Source: Methylibium petroleiphilum PM1 (GTDB lineage Bacteria > Pseudomonadota > Gammaproteobacteria > Burkholderiales > Burkholderiaceae_C). From it: DNA of 64,000 nucleotides. Below the pieces are notes generated by a model. That model saw only the letters and a list, made by a program, of their open reading frames with translations. It was not told the DNA's origin and searched no databases. Shown one piece after another: positions 49,036 through 58,177 of the stretch. The stretch is from NCBI RefSeq assembly GCF_000015725.1, contig NC_008825.1, positions 1,364,001 through 1,428,000 on the forward strand. Reading direction: 5' to 3'. A program made the translations under genes and the position numbers. Every line of letters starts with the position of its first letter. Within the stretch, counting starts at the first letter, position 1.

Positions 49036-49137
49036 GGGGCGCGGTCGCCGGCCGGGACGGCCGGTGGCAACATGGCGTCCGCTGCGACCGGCGCTCCCCG
49101 CCGTTGCCCCCTGGCTACCGACGGAGACTTCTCGACG

Positions 49138-50610
49138 ATGCGACAGTACTTCCTGCCCCTGCTGCTGGCTACCGGCCTGCTGGCTTCGTGCGCCACGGTG
49201 GTGAACCCTGTCACCGGCCGCGAGGAGCGCTCGGTGATGAGCGAGGAGGCCGAGATCGCCGAGGGCAAGAAGGCCCACCAGCAGGTGCTGGCCGAGTACG
49301 GCGTCTACGGCGACGCCAAGGTCCAGTCCTACGTCGACGACCTGGGCCAGCGTCTCGCGAAGCAATCGCACCGTGCCCACCTGCAGTGGACCTTCACGGT
49401 GCTCGACAGCCCCGAGATCAACGCCTTCGCGCTGCCGGGCGGCTACGTCTATGTGACGCGCGGGATCATGGCCTACATGGAGAGCGAGGCCGACCTGGCG
49501 GGCGTGATCGGCCACGAGATTGGCCACGTGACGGCGCGCCACGGCGCGCAGCGGGCCACCCGCCAGCAGACTGCCGGCATCGGCGTGCTGGCGGCGAGCG
49601 TGCTGGGCGCAGTGCTGGGCGTGGGCGACGTGGCGAGCCAGGTCTCGCAGAGCGTGGCCGCCGGCTACGTGGCGTCGTACAGCCGAGAGCAGGAGCTGCA
49701 GGCCGACCAACTGGGCGCCGAGTACCTGTCGCGCAACCGCTACGACCCGCAGAACATGGTCGACGTGATCCGGGTGCTCAAGCGCCAGGAGCAGTTCGCC
49801 GCCGACCAGGCCAAGGCCGAAGGTCGCACGCCGCGTCAGGGCGGCGACTGGCTGGCCTCGCACCCGAGCAATGAGCAGCGCCTGCAGCAGATCACGCAGA
49901 TCGCCGCCGGCTACAAGGGCAGCGGCTACGTCGACGACGGACGCGCGCGCTACCTGCAGGCCGTCAACGGCCTGCCGTTCGGCGACAGCCGCGAGCAGGG
50001 CGTGACGCGCGGGCGCAATTTCTATCACGAGCCGCTGGGCATCGCGCTCACCGCGCCGCAGGGCTGGAAGATCCAGAACGCGCAGGACGCCGTGACGGTG
50101 GTCAACGCCACTGGAGACGCCGGGCTCATCATGCAGACCGTGCCCGACAAGGCCGGCAGGAGCCACGAAGAGATCATCCGCAACCTCATCAAGCCGACCC
50201 AGGGGCGCACCGAGCCGCTGTCGCTGAACGGCCTGAGCGCCACGCATTTCGTCGGTGCGCGCCAGAACCAGCAGGGCCAGACGCAGAACGTCGAGGCCAC
50301 GCTGGTGACCGGTCCGGGTGCCAAGAACTATGCGCTGCTGTATGCGGCCAAGAACGCCACCGCGCTGCAGAACGCCCGTCCGCAGCTGCGCGAGACCGAA
50401 GGCTCGTTCCGCGCGCTCACCGCGGCGGACCGCAGCGCGGCCCGGCCGTGGGTGCTGAAGTCCGTGGCCTATCCGCGGGGCGGTTTCGCCGAGCTGGCCC
50501 GCCGCTCGCCGCTCGGCGGCAACGCGGAGCAGCAGCTGCGCCTGATCAATGGCCTCTACGGCGCGACCGACGAGCCCAAGGCCGGCCAGCTGGTGAAGGT
50601 GGTGGAGTAG
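49138..50610 (+). CDS. M48-family metalloprotease lipoprotein
   Basis: 490 aa. Lipoprotein signal LLATGLLASC with Cys at about residue 17. Zinc site HEIGH (about residue 125) and the downstream ligand in ELQADQLGAEYL; GGYVYVTRGIMAYM precedes the site as in BepA/YfgC-type proteases. The C-terminal 200 residues form a separate domain (PQGWKIQNAQDAVTVVNATG) without recognised repeats. Likely outer-membrane-associated quality control in the periplasm. ATG at 49138, the start that gives the lipobox. Confidence 0.88.
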   Translation: MRQYFLPLLLATGLLASCATVVNPVTGREERSVMSEEAEIAEGKKAHQQVLAEYGVYGDAKVQSYVDDLGQRLAKQSHRAHLQWTFTVLDSPEINAFALPGGYVYVTRGIMAYMESEADLAGVIGHEIGHVTARHGAQRATRQQTAGIGVLAASVLGAVLGVGDVASQVSQSVAAGYVASYSREQELQADQLGAEYLSRNRYDPQNMVDVIRVLKRQEQFAADQAKAEGRTPRQGGDWLASHPSNEQRLQQITQIAAGYKGSGYVDDGRARYLQAVNGLPFGDSREQGVTRGRNFYHEPLGIALTAPQGWKIQNAQDAVTVVNATGDAGLIMQTVPDKAGRSHEEIIRNLIKPTQGRTEPLSLNGLSATHFVGARQNQQGQTQNVEATLVTGPGAKNYALLYAAKNATALQNARPQLRETEGSFRALTAADRSAARPWVLKSVAYPRGGFAELARRSPLGGNAEQQLRLINGLYGATDEPKAGQLVKVVE

Positions 50611-50621
50611 GTCAGGGTGCT

Positions 50622-50915
50622 TCAGCCCGCCGCGTCGACCGTCCCCGCGGCGCGCCGCTCGGCATGCTCGCGCACCCCGGCGGGCAGGCGCTTGAGCATG
50701 AAACGGATGGCCAGCGGCACCAGCACCAGGTCGTCGACCACGCCGAAGAAGGGCACGACGTCGGGGATCAGGTCCAGCGGCGAGAACAGGTAGAGCACCA
50801 CCATCGCCGTCCCCGCCTTCAACCACAGCGGCGCGGCCGGGTGGCGCAGCGCGTACCAGAGCTGGCGCGCGTCACCGCGCACTGCGAGCCACAGCACCGA
50901 CAGACGTTTCCACAT
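50622..50915 (-). CDS. YkvA-like DUF1232 membrane protein
   Basis: 97 aa. The DUF1232 core VVLYLFSPLDLIPDVVPFFG continues into VVDDLVLVPLAIRFML, giving two hydrophobic helices around a conserved Pro/Asp turn. Function unknown; the family is widespread in bacteria. ATG at 50915, convergent with the M48 gene. Confidence 0.85.
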   Translation of the reverse strand: MWKRLSVLWLAVRGDARQLWYALRHPAAPLWLKAGTAMVVLYLFSPLDLIPDVVPFFGVVDDLVLVPLAIRFMLKRLPAGVREHAERRAAGTVDAAG

Positions 50916-51062
50916 TGCAGGACCTCCGTGCCATCCGCGCCGCTCGGCGAGCGACGACGCTGGCAGTTGCGGCCCGCGGCGCCGAAACTCAAGGGGCCGC
51001 CGCCAGAATGTCGACCGATTCTCCCGCGGGGAACCCTGGGGCCTCTCGCGCATCAGACACCG

Positions 51063-51407
51063 ATGACCATGACGAACGACTGGATCGAAGCCCTGAACCG
51101 CAGCCTGCGTGGGGCCGTTTCCCTGGTGCTGAAAATGGCGCTGACCCTCGCGGGCCTGGTGTTCATGCTCGGCGTGGTGGTCCTCGGCCTGACCCTCGGC
51201 GCGGTGCTGGTGGTGTGGGCGCTCCTGCAAGGCAAGCGGCCCCGGGCCGTGCGCTTCGGCCGTCACCCTGGCGCCGACTGGAATCGCTTTCGTGCGGCCG
51301 CCGCGGCGCGGCGCTCGCCAGGGGCTCGCCCCGACGTGCCGTCGCGCGGCGACGTCGTCGACGTGGAAGTGCGCGAGATCGCCGACCCGCGGCCGCGCGG
51401 CGACTGA
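51063..51407 (+). CDS. Small membrane protein, function unknown
   Basis: 114 aa. N-terminal amphipathic stretch (MTMTNDWIEALNRSLRGAVS), then a long hydrophobic region about 22-56 that can span the membrane twice, and a basic tail with RFRAAAAARRS. Alternative start two codons later (ATG at 51069). It lies 148 bp from the divergent DUF1232 gene and 69 bp before the aldo/keto reductase. No family recognised. Confidence 0.55.
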   Translation: MTMTNDWIEALNRSLRGAVSLVLKMALTLAGLVFMLGVVVLGLTLGAVLVVWALLQGKRPRAVRFGRHPGADWNRFRAAAAARRSPGARPDVPSRGDVVDVEVREIADPRPRGD

Positions 51408-51475
51408 CGGACGGCCCGCACCCGGCCCCCGACGGCCTCGGCGCCGCGAACCGTCCAGTCCGGAGGCACAGCACG

Positions 51476-52408
51476 ATGGACCGCAGAGCCTTGCTGGCCC
51501 GGGCTGCTGCGGGAGCCTTGGTGGCGACTGGGCTGTCGCCCGTCGCGGCCACTGCGGCGCAAGCCGGTCTTCCTGTGCTCACCCGACCCATCGCCCGCAG
51601 CGGCGAGAGGGTGCCGGTGGTGGGCATGGGCACCTGGCTCAGCTTCGACGTGTCGCCCGGCGATGCCGAGGCGCTGGCGCGGCGCAGCCAGGTGCTGGCG
51701 CGTTTCTTCGCCGGTGGCGGGCGCCTGATCGACTCCTCGCCGATGTACGGCCACGCCGAGGCGGTGCTGGGTGCGTTGCTTCCGACGCTGCCGCAGCCGA
51801 CAGCACTGTTCAGTGCCACCAAGGTGTGGACGCCGATCGGCAGCTACGGCCCCACGCAGATGCAGCGCTCGCTCGACCTGTGGGGGCTGTCGCGTTGCGA
51901 CCTGATGCAGGTGCACAACCTGCTGAACTGGCCGGCCCACCTGCCGACGCTGCGTCGCTGGCGCGCCGAAGGCCGGGTGCGCCACCTTGGCCTGACCACC
52001 TCGCACGGCAACAAGCACGACACGGTGCGCGAGCTGCTCGACAGCGAGCGCGACCTCGACACACTGCAGATCACCTACAACCCCGCCGACCGGCGCGCCG
52101 AGCCGCTGATGCGGCAGGCGGCCGCCCGCGGCATGGCCGTGGTGCTGAACCGGCCGTTCGACGGCGGCAGCGTGCCGCGCCGGCTGCGCAACGAGCCGAT
52201 GCCGACGTTCGCCGCCGAACTGGGCTGCAGCGCCTGGGCGCCGCTGGTGCTGAAGTGGGAGCTGGCGCACCCGGCGGTGAGCTGCGTGATCCCGGCCACC
52301 ACCGACCCGGATCACATGGCGCAGAACCTCGAGGCGCTGCGCGGTCCGATGCCGGATGATCGCCAGCATGCCGCGCTGACGGCCGTGTTCGACCGCGTGT
52401 TCGGCTAG
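51476..52408 (+). CDS. Aldo/keto reductase with Tat signal
   Basis: 310 aa TIM-barrel oxidoreductase. The N-terminus MDRRALLARAAAGALVATG has a twin-arginine pattern and Ala-rich segment ending near ATAAQA, so export through Tat is likely. The catalytic tetrad is D/Y in DSSPMYGHAE, K in SATKVW and H in VHNLLNWP. A periplasmic NADPH-dependent enzyme is unusual. ATG at 51476 after CGGAGG. Confidence 0.85.
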   Translation: MDRRALLARAAAGALVATGLSPVAATAAQAGLPVLTRPIARSGERVPVVGMGTWLSFDVSPGDAEALARRSQVLARFFAGGGRLIDSSPMYGHAEAVLGALLPTLPQPTALFSATKVWTPIGSYGPTQMQRSLDLWGLSRCDLMQVHNLLNWPAHLPTLRRWRAEGRVRHLGLTTSHGNKHDTVRELLDSERDLDTLQITYNPADRRAEPLMRQAAARGMAVVLNRPFDGGSVPRRLRNEPMPTFAAELGCSAWAPLVLKWELAHPAVSCVIPATTDPDHMAQNLEALRGPMPDDRQHAALTAVFDRVFG

Positions 52409-52420
52409 GCCCGTCGGACG

Positions 52421-52729
52421 CTAGCCGGGCGTCGAGGCGTCGCCGTCCTCGCCGCCGTGCGCCAGTGCCTGGCGAGCCAGTTCCTCCTCGCTGAGTTCGG
52501 GCGCCGCCTCCAGTGCGGCCAGCTCCTCCAGCATCTCGGGCGTGGCTTCGGCGTTGCCGAGCAGCACGTCCTCGAGCGTGGGGTGAGCGACCGCGATCTC
52601 CTCGTGATCCTCGGGCGAGGGGTGCACGACGGCCGGGTCGAGCGCCGGCAGGCGGGCCGCGGCGAGTTCGAGCTGCTGGTCGATCAGCTTGGAGAAGTTG
52701 CCGTCGTCGGGCAGGGTGGTGGTGCTCAT
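52421..52729 (-). CDS. Acidic protein of unknown function, 102 aa
   Basis: 102 aa, very rich in Glu, Asp, Ala and Leu (HPSPEDHEEIAVAHPTLEDV, EELAALEAAPELSEEELAR), predicted mostly helical, no signal peptide. ATG at 52729 after AGGAGG. Convergent with the aldo/keto reductase gene. No family recognised. Confidence 0.6.
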   Translation of the reverse strand: MSTTTLPDDGNFSKLIDQQLELAAARLPALDPAVVHPSPEDHEEIAVAHPTLEDVLLGNAEATPEMLEELAALEAAPELSEEELARQALAHGGEDGDASTPG

Positions 52730-52852
52730 AGCGGGCCTCCTTGCGGTCGGGTCGACAGGCGGATCATGCACTGCGCGGCCGGTGCTTGCCAGGCCCCGGC
52801 GGCCACGCAATCCGACCTACGATCCGAACCGCGCAGCCGCCGTTGGAAGCCG

Positions 52853-53506
52853 ATGAAACTCTACGCCCACCCGTTCTCGTCCTATTGCCAGAAGGTCCTG
52901 ATCGCCTTGTACGAGAACGACACGCCCTTCGAGTGGGGGCTGCTCTCCCCAGACAACAAAACCCAGCTCGCCGAACACGCGGCGCTGTGGCCGCTGCGGC
53001 GCATGCCGGTGCTCGTCGATGCCGATCGCACCGTGATCGAGGCCAGCCTCATCGTCGAGCATCTGGACCTGTACCACCCCGGGCCGGTGCGTCTGCTGCC
53101 GACGGACGCGCGCGACGCACTCGCGGTGCGCAGCCTGGATCGCTGCTTCGACAACTACGTCATGACGCCGATGCAGAAGATCGTGCTCGACGTGCTGCGC
53201 CCCGCCGAACATCGAGATCCCTATGGCGTGGCGGAGGCGAGGCGCCTGCTCGACGCCAGCTATGCCTGGCTCGACGGCCGGTTGGCCGGGCGCACCTGGG
53301 CAGCCGGCGACGCCTTCGGCCTGGCCGACTGCGCCGCGGCGCCCTCGTTGTTCTATGCCGACTGGGTGCAGCCGATCGGCGCCCGGCATCGCGAATTGCG
53401 AGCCTACCGGCAGCGGCTGCTGGCACGGCCCTCGTTCGCGCGTGCAGTCGACGAGGCGCGGCCCTACCGCACGTTCTTTCCTCCGGGCGCGCCCGACCGG
53501 GACTAG
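52853..53506 (+). CDS. Glutathione S-transferase-like protein
   Basis: 217 aa, two-domain GST. The thioredoxin-fold N-terminus MKLYAHPFSSYCQKVLIALY contains a catalytic-type Ser/Cys near residues 9-12; the glutathione-site loops are RRMPVLVDADRTVIEASLIV and the helical domain follows (AAGDAFGLADCAAAPSLFYA). The MFS-like gene begins 2 bp after its stop, suggesting an operon. Confidence 0.88.
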   Translation: MKLYAHPFSSYCQKVLIALYENDTPFEWGLLSPDNKTQLAEHAALWPLRRMPVLVDADRTVIEASLIVEHLDLYHPGPVRLLPTDARDALAVRSLDRCFDNYVMTPMQKIVLDVLRPAEHRDPYGVAEARRLLDASYAWLDGRLAGRTWAAGDAFGLADCAAAPSLFYADWVQPIGARHRELRAYRQRLLARPSFARAVDEARPYRTFFPPGAPDRD

Positions 53507-53508
53507 CA

Positions 53509-54714
53509 ATGACCGGCCCCTCGGTCTCGGCTGGTGCCGCGCTCTACATCGCGGTGATTCAGTTCCTGTTCGTCACCACCTGGACGGTCTACGCGATCTA
53601 TCTGCCCCAGCTGCTGGAGACCACCGGTCTGCCCAGGGCCTGGGCGCCATGGATCCTGTTGTTCGACCAGCTGGTGTTCCTGGTGGCCGACATCGCCACC
53701 GGCGTCTTCGCCGACCGCGTGCAGCGCACGCTCGGGCGCATCGGCCCGTGGATCGTCGGCGCGACGGCGCTGTCCTGCCTCGCCTTTTTGCTGCTGCCAC
53801 TGGCGGCTCGTTCGGGCAGCGCCGCGTCAGGGTGGTTGCTCGCGCTGACGCTGGTCTGGACGCTCAGCTCGTCGGCGCTGCGCGCGCCGCCCTGGGTGCT
53901 GCTCGGCCGCCACGCTGCACGCCCGGCGCTGCCGTGGCTGAACGCGCTGACGCTGCTCGGCCTAGCGGCCGGCGGTGCGGTCGCGCCCTACCTGGGTGTG
54001 CTGCTGAAGGGGGTCGATCCGCGGCTGCCGTTTGCCCTGTCCAGTCTCACGCTGCTCGCCACGACCGCCGGCCTGGTGCAGGTCGAACGCGCGCTGGCGC
54101 GGTGGCGATCGGCGCCGCTGCCGGCAGAGACCACGCAAATCCCGCACGTCGGTGGTGCCGGCCATGCGGCGTGGATGCTCGGCGTGCTGCTGCTGGCGAC
54201 GGCATACCAGGCCCAGGTGTTCGTCAATGCCGTGCCGCACTACCTGCGTTTCGCTGCGCCGTCGGCGCTGGAATGGCTGCTGCCGCTGTTCTGGGTGGGC
54301 TTCGGCGTGGCGATGCTGCCCGGCGCTGCGCTGTGCCGTGCGTTCGGCGCCCTGCCGACCCTGGCCGCGTCCGCGCTGTGCGGTGCCGCGGCGGCACTGG
54401 CCAGCGCGGTGGCGGCGTCGCTGCCGTGGCTGGTGGCGGCCCAGCTCGGGGCCGGCGCGGCCTGGGGCGGCATGCTGCTCGCCATGTTCGCGTCGGCCGC
54501 CGAGCGGGGCCGCAGCGGGCGCGAGGGGCTGGTGCTCGGCACGATGTTCGCGATGCTGGCGCTGGCAACGCTGCTGCGCATCGGCGCGGTACTGGCCGGC
54601 GTGCAGGCCGATGCCGCGCGGGCCGCTGCGCTGGCCTGGATGCCCGCCGCGCTGTGGGGCATCGGAGGCGTGCTCGTTGCGCTGCTCGCGCGCCGCAGCG
54701 CGCGGCCGGACTGA
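53509..54714 (+). CDS. MFS-like membrane transporter
   Basis: 401 aa with about 12 hydrophobic helices. The loop after TM2 reads TGVFADRVQRTLGRIGP, matching the MFS motif A (G-x-x-x-D-R/K). No substrate can be assigned. It is 2 bp after the GST gene and convergent with glnS (5-bp gap). Confidence 0.82.
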   Translation: MTGPSVSAGAALYIAVIQFLFVTTWTVYAIYLPQLLETTGLPRAWAPWILLFDQLVFLVADIATGVFADRVQRTLGRIGPWIVGATALSCLAFLLLPLAARSGSAASGWLLALTLVWTLSSSALRAPPWVLLGRHAARPALPWLNALTLLGLAAGGAVAPYLGVLLKGVDPRLPFALSSLTLLATTAGLVQVERALARWRSAPLPAETTQIPHVGGAGHAAWMLGVLLLATAYQAQVFVNAVPHYLRFAAPSALEWLLPLFWVGFGVAMLPGAALCRAFGALPTLAASALCGAAAALASAVAASLPWLVAAQLGAGAAWGGMLLAMFASAAERGRSGREGLVLGTMFAMLALATLLRIGAVLAGVQADAARAAALAWMPAALWGIGGVLVALLARRSARPD

Positions 54715-54719
54715 GTGGC

Positions 54720-56549
54720 CTATTTGCCCCAGGAGTCCTTCAGGCCAGTGATGCGGTTGAAGACGGGTTGGCCCGTCCGGTGGGCCTTCGAGTCGGCGAC
54801 GAAGTAGCCGTGTCGCTCGAACTGCAGACGTGACTCGGGCATCACCCGACCGACCGATGCCTCGACGTAGCCGGCCGCCACGCGCCGGCTGTCCGGATTC
54901 AGCACCGTCAGGAAGTCGCGCCCGCCGGCGTCGGGTTGCGCCTCGGTGAACAGGCGGTCGTAGAGCCGCAGCTCGGCCGGCACCGCCTCGTGCACGCCCA
55001 CCCAGGTGATCGTGCCCTTGACCTTCACCGCGTCGGCGCCGGGCGTGCCGCTCTTGGTGTCCGGCACCACCGTGGCGAGCACCGCGACGATGCGGCCGTC
55101 GGCGTCCTTCTCGCAACCGGAGCACTCCACCACCACGCCGTACTTCAGCCGCACCTTGTTGCCGGGGAATAGGCGGAAGAATCCCTTCGGCGGCTGCTCG
55201 GCGAAGTCGTCGCGCTCGATCCAGACCTCGGGGCCGAGCGTGAACTCGCGCGAGCCCAGCTCGGGCAGGTGAGGGTGGGCCGGCGCGTGGCAGGGCTCCA
55301 GGTGGTCGGCGCTGCCGAACACCTCGGCCCAGTTCGTGAGCTTGAGCTTCAACGGATCGAGGACAGCCATCGCGCGCGGCGCCTTGCCTTCCAGGTCGTC
55401 GCGCAGTGCGGCGTCGAGCGTGGCGTAGTCGATCCAGCTGTAGTCCTTGCTGACGCCGATGCGCTCGCAGAACAGCTGAATGCTATCGGGCGTGTAGCCG
55501 CGCCGGCGCAGTCCGACGAGGGTGGGCATGCGCGGGTCGTCCCAGCCGTCAACGTGGCCCTCGTCCACCAGTTGCTTGAGCTTGCGCTTGCTGGTGACCA
55601 CGTAGGTCAGGTTGAGCCGCGCGAATTCGTGCTGGTGCGGTCGCGGCTGCGCCAGCAGGCCCAGCGTGCACAGCGTGTCGAGCAGCCAGTCGTAGAACGG
55701 GCGCTGGTCCTCGAACTCCAGTGTGCAGATGCTGTGGGTGATGCCCTCCAGCGCGTCCTCGATCGGGTGCGCGTACGTGTACATCGGGTAGATGCACCAG
55801 GTGTCGCCGGTGTTATGGTGCGTCGCGCGCTTGATGCGGTAGATGGCCGGGTCGCGCAGGTTGATGTTGGGCGAGGCCATGTCGATGCGCGCGCGCAGCA
55901 CCGCGGCGCCGTCGGCGAGCTGGCCGTCGCGCATGGCCCGAAAGCGCGCCAGGTTCTCGGCCGGCGTTCGGCTGCGGAACGGGCTGTCGGTGCCGGGCGT
56001 GTTGAAGTCGCCGCGCGTGGCGCGCATCTGCTCCGCGCTCTGCTCGTCCACGTAGGCGAAGCCCGCGGTGACCAGGGCCTCGGCGGCGCGGTACATGAAG
56101 TCGAAATAGTCGCTGGCGTAGTACAGGTGCTCCACCGGCGTCTCGGGGTGGGCGGGATCGCGCCCCTGCCAGTCGAAGCCGAGCCACTTGACGGCGTCGA
56201 CGATGGCGTCGACGTACTCCTGCTCTTCCTTCTCGGGATTGGTGTCGTCGAAACGCAGGTGGCACACACCGCCGTAATCGCGCGCCAGCCCGAAATTCAG
56301 GCAGATGCTCTTCGCGTGGCCCACGTGCAGGTAACCGTTGGGCTCGGGCGGGAAACGGGTACGGATCTTCGCGGCGTCGAGCGGTGCGCCGGCGTGGTGG
56401 GCGGCGTCGCCGGGCGATCCGGCGTGGCGGCGACCGGCGTAGGTGCCGGCTTCCAGGTCGCGCTCGATGATGCCGCGCAGGAAATTGCCGGGGCGGTGCG
56501 GCTCGGCGGAGGCGTCGCCCGGGCCGGGCTTCTTGGGAGCGTGGTTCAT
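54720..56549 (-). CDS. glnS: Glutaminyl-tRNA synthetase
   Basis: Charges tRNA-Gln. 609 aa, longer than the 554 of E. coli mainly from an N-terminal Gly/Ala/His-rich insertion (about residues 36-58). HIGH-type motif PNGYLHVGHAKS (about 69-80), KMSKS-type VTSKRKLKQLV, and the anticodon-domain segments typical of GlnRS (IYPMYTYAHPIEDALEGITH, FPGNKVRLKYG). ATG at 56549. Confidence 0.97.
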   Translation of the reverse strand: MNHAPKKPGPGDASAEPHRPGNFLRGIIERDLEAGTYAGRRHAGSPGDAAHHAGAPLDAAKIRTRFPPEPNGYLHVGHAKSICLNFGLARDYGGVCHLRFDDTNPEKEEQEYVDAIVDAVKWLGFDWQGRDPAHPETPVEHLYYASDYFDFMYRAAEALVTAGFAYVDEQSAEQMRATRGDFNTPGTDSPFRSRTPAENLARFRAMRDGQLADGAAVLRARIDMASPNINLRDPAIYRIKRATHHNTGDTWCIYPMYTYAHPIEDALEGITHSICTLEFEDQRPFYDWLLDTLCTLGLLAQPRPHQHEFARLNLTYVVTSKRKLKQLVDEGHVDGWDDPRMPTLVGLRRRGYTPDSIQLFCERIGVSKDYSWIDYATLDAALRDDLEGKAPRAMAVLDPLKLKLTNWAEVFGSADHLEPCHAPAHPHLPELGSREFTLGPEVWIERDDFAEQPPKGFFRLFPGNKVRLKYGVVVECSGCEKDADGRIVAVLATVVPDTKSGTPGADAVKVKGTITWVGVHEAVPAELRLYDRLFTEAQPDAGGRDFLTVLNPDSRRVAAGYVEASVGRVMPESRLQFERHGYFVADSKAHRTGQPVFNRITGLKDSWGK

Positions 56550-56742
56550 GGCGGGCGGGAAAGGGAAGCGGTCATTCTAAGGAGCGCCCTCGTGCCGGCG
56601 CCGGGGCGTTGCATTCACAAAACTTCACCCGTTTTCTTGCATCTGGATACGGATCGCTGTGAACCTGACCAGGGGCTGACCCGTTCTTAGCAGCAAGGAC
56701 ATGAAAACCTTCCCCTTGGAAGCGTCCTGACAAGGAGACCGT

Positions 56743-57123
56743 ATGAAGCAAGCGATCCGCAAGACCCTGGCCGTCGCCGCACTCGGCCTCGCCGGGCTGG
56801 CCGCCACCGGTGCGGCGCATGCCGGCGGCGTGAACTGGCACATCGGCATCAACCTGCCGGGCATCTTCTATCCGGCGCCGCCGGTGGTCTACGCACCGCC
56901 ACCGGTCGTCTACGCGCCGCCTCCGGTGGTCTACGCCCCGCCGCCGCCGGTGTACTACCGCCCGGCGCCCATCGTCTACCAGCCGGCACCGGTCTATGTG
57001 CAACCGGCACCGCGCGGCTACTGGCGTGAGGGCCGCTGGCACGACCACGGTCGTCGAGACGGCTACCGCGATGGCTATCGCGATCGCAACGGCGACGGAC
57101 GGCCCGACCGCTACCGCTACTGA
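56743..57123 (+). CDS. Exported Pro/Tyr-repeat protein
   Basis: 126 aa. Sec signal peptide about 1-27 (ending GAAHAGG). The mature part has APPPVVY repeats (three 21-bp DNA units, 56893-56955), further P/Y/V stretches (VYYRPAPIVYQPAPVYVQ), and a charged tail RDGYRDGYRDRNGDGRP that resembles a calcium-binding or metal-binding motif. Cell-surface or periplasmic structural protein of unknown role. ATG at 56743 after AAGGAG. A perfect hairpin terminator follows. Confidence 0.8.
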   Translation: MKQAIRKTLAVAALGLAGLAATGAAHAGGVNWHIGINLPGIFYPAPPVVYAPPPVVYAPPPVVYAPPPPVYYRPAPIVYQPAPVYVQPAPRGYWREGRWHDHGRRDGYRDGYRDRNGDGRPDRYRY

Positions 57124-57124
57124 G

Positions 57125-57151
57125 CGACCGACCGGCCCAGCCGGTCGGTCG
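57125..57151 (+). terminator. Hairpin after the Pro/Tyr-repeat gene
   Basis: CGACCGACCGGC/GCCGGTCGGTCG, a 12-bp perfect stem with a CCA loop, 2 bp after the stop. No T-tract, so it may act as a stabiliser or a partial terminator before the aryl-polyene-type operon. TAGAAT at 57164-57169 is a possible -10 for that operon. Confidence 0.65.
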
Positions 57152-57204
57152 AGCGGCCTCCCTTAGAATTCGGGCCCATCGAGATCGTGCCATCAGGGAG
57201 TCGC

Positions 57205-57510
57205 GTGCCGTCCGTCCAAGTCACCCCGTCCGCTGCCGGCGCAACGCTGGAACAGTCCGCATCGGAACATGAACTGGCGGTGCTGCTGGTCGAAGCGTTG
57301 AACCTGGAGGTCGCACCGGCCGACATCGATCCGAACGCGCCGCTGTACGGCGAAGGCCTCGGCCTCGATTCGATCGACATCCTCGAAGTCGCGCTCGAGG
57401 TCTCCCGGCGCTACGGCTTCCAGTTGCGATCCGACGACGAGAACAACCAGCTGATCTTCCAGTCCCTGCGCAGTCTTGCGACGCATGTCGCGAAACACCG
57501 CAGCACCTGA
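57205..57510 (+). CDS. Acyl carrier protein of an aryl-polyene-type cluster
   Basis: 101 aa. The phosphopantetheine attachment Ser56 is in GLGLDSIDILEV, the ACP motif. Acidic helical protein with a C-terminus LIFQSLRSLATHVAK. The GTG at 57205 has CAGGGAG at 57193-57199; an in-frame GTG at 57187 would add six residues. First gene seen of a cluster whose products resemble ApeE/ApeF; ape-type clusters usually have two ACP genes, and only one is seen here. Confidence 0.85.
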   Translation: MPSVQVTPSAAGATLEQSASEHELAVLLVEALNLEVAPADIDPNAPLYGEGLGLDSIDILEVALEVSRRYGFQLRSDDENNQLIFQSLRSLATHVAKHRST

Positions 57511-57526
57511 GAGCCAGAGCGTCCCC

Positions 57527-58177
57527 ATGCCGAACGGGCGCCTCAGTCTCGGGCTGCTGGCGGCAGCGGCCTACGCAGTCCTTTCCCACTGGCTGATGGT
57601 GCATGCGGCCAATCGGCCGTGGGCCATCGCGGCGCTGTTCGGTCCGCTGCTGCTGGCGGCGCTGGGCTTCGCGCTGCGGCAGCGCAACGGGCCGCTGCTC
57701 GCGGGGCTCGCGTTCGCGCTGCTGGGGCTCTATGGCATCGTCGAGCGCGGCGGCGTCGGCGACGTGAACCGGTTGTACGTGCTGCAGCACGCCGGCATCC
57801 ATTTCGCGTTGTTCGTCAGCTTTGCGGCCTCGCTACGGCCTGGGCGGCTGTCACTGATCGGCGGCGTGGCGCAGCGCGTGCATGGTGGATCGCCGCTGTC
57901 GCCCGAGATGGTGCGCTACACCGGCAAGGTCACGCGCCTGTGGGCCGGTTACTTCCTCGCGATGACGTTGGCCTCGCTGTGCGTCTATGTGCTGGCACCG
58001 TGGAGCGTCTGGTCGCTGCTGGCCAACCTGGTCACGCCGGTGCTGATCGCCGCATTGTTCGTCGGTGAACACCTGCTGCGCTACCGCCTGCACCCCGAAT
58101 TCGAACGCGCCACGCTGGCCGCGGCCGTGCGCGCCTACAGCCACAAGCCGGTGAACGGCGACGCCGCGGGGCGATGA
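57527..58177 (+). CDS. Aryl-polyene cluster membrane protein (COG4648-like)
   Basis: 216 aa, six or so hydrophobic segments (LSLGLLAAAAYAVLSHWLMV, LLLAALGFALRQRNG, LFVSFAASLRPG, YFLAMTLASLCVYVLAP). The loop QRVHGGSPLSPEMVRYTGKV is conserved in cluster members I recall. An alternative start at ATG 57485 would overlap the ACP gene. Function unknown; always found in this cluster type. The next gene begins inside its stop (ATGA). Confidence 0.75.
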   Translation: MPNGRLSLGLLAAAAYAVLSHWLMVHAANRPWAIAALFGPLLLAALGFALRQRNGPLLAGLAFALLGLYGIVERGGVGDVNRLYVLQHAGIHFALFVSFAASLRPGRLSLIGGVAQRVHGGSPLSPEMVRYTGKVTRLWAGYFLAMTLASLCVYVLAPWSVWSLLANLVTPVLIAALFVGEHLLRYRLHPEFERATLAAAVRAYSHKPVNGDAAGR

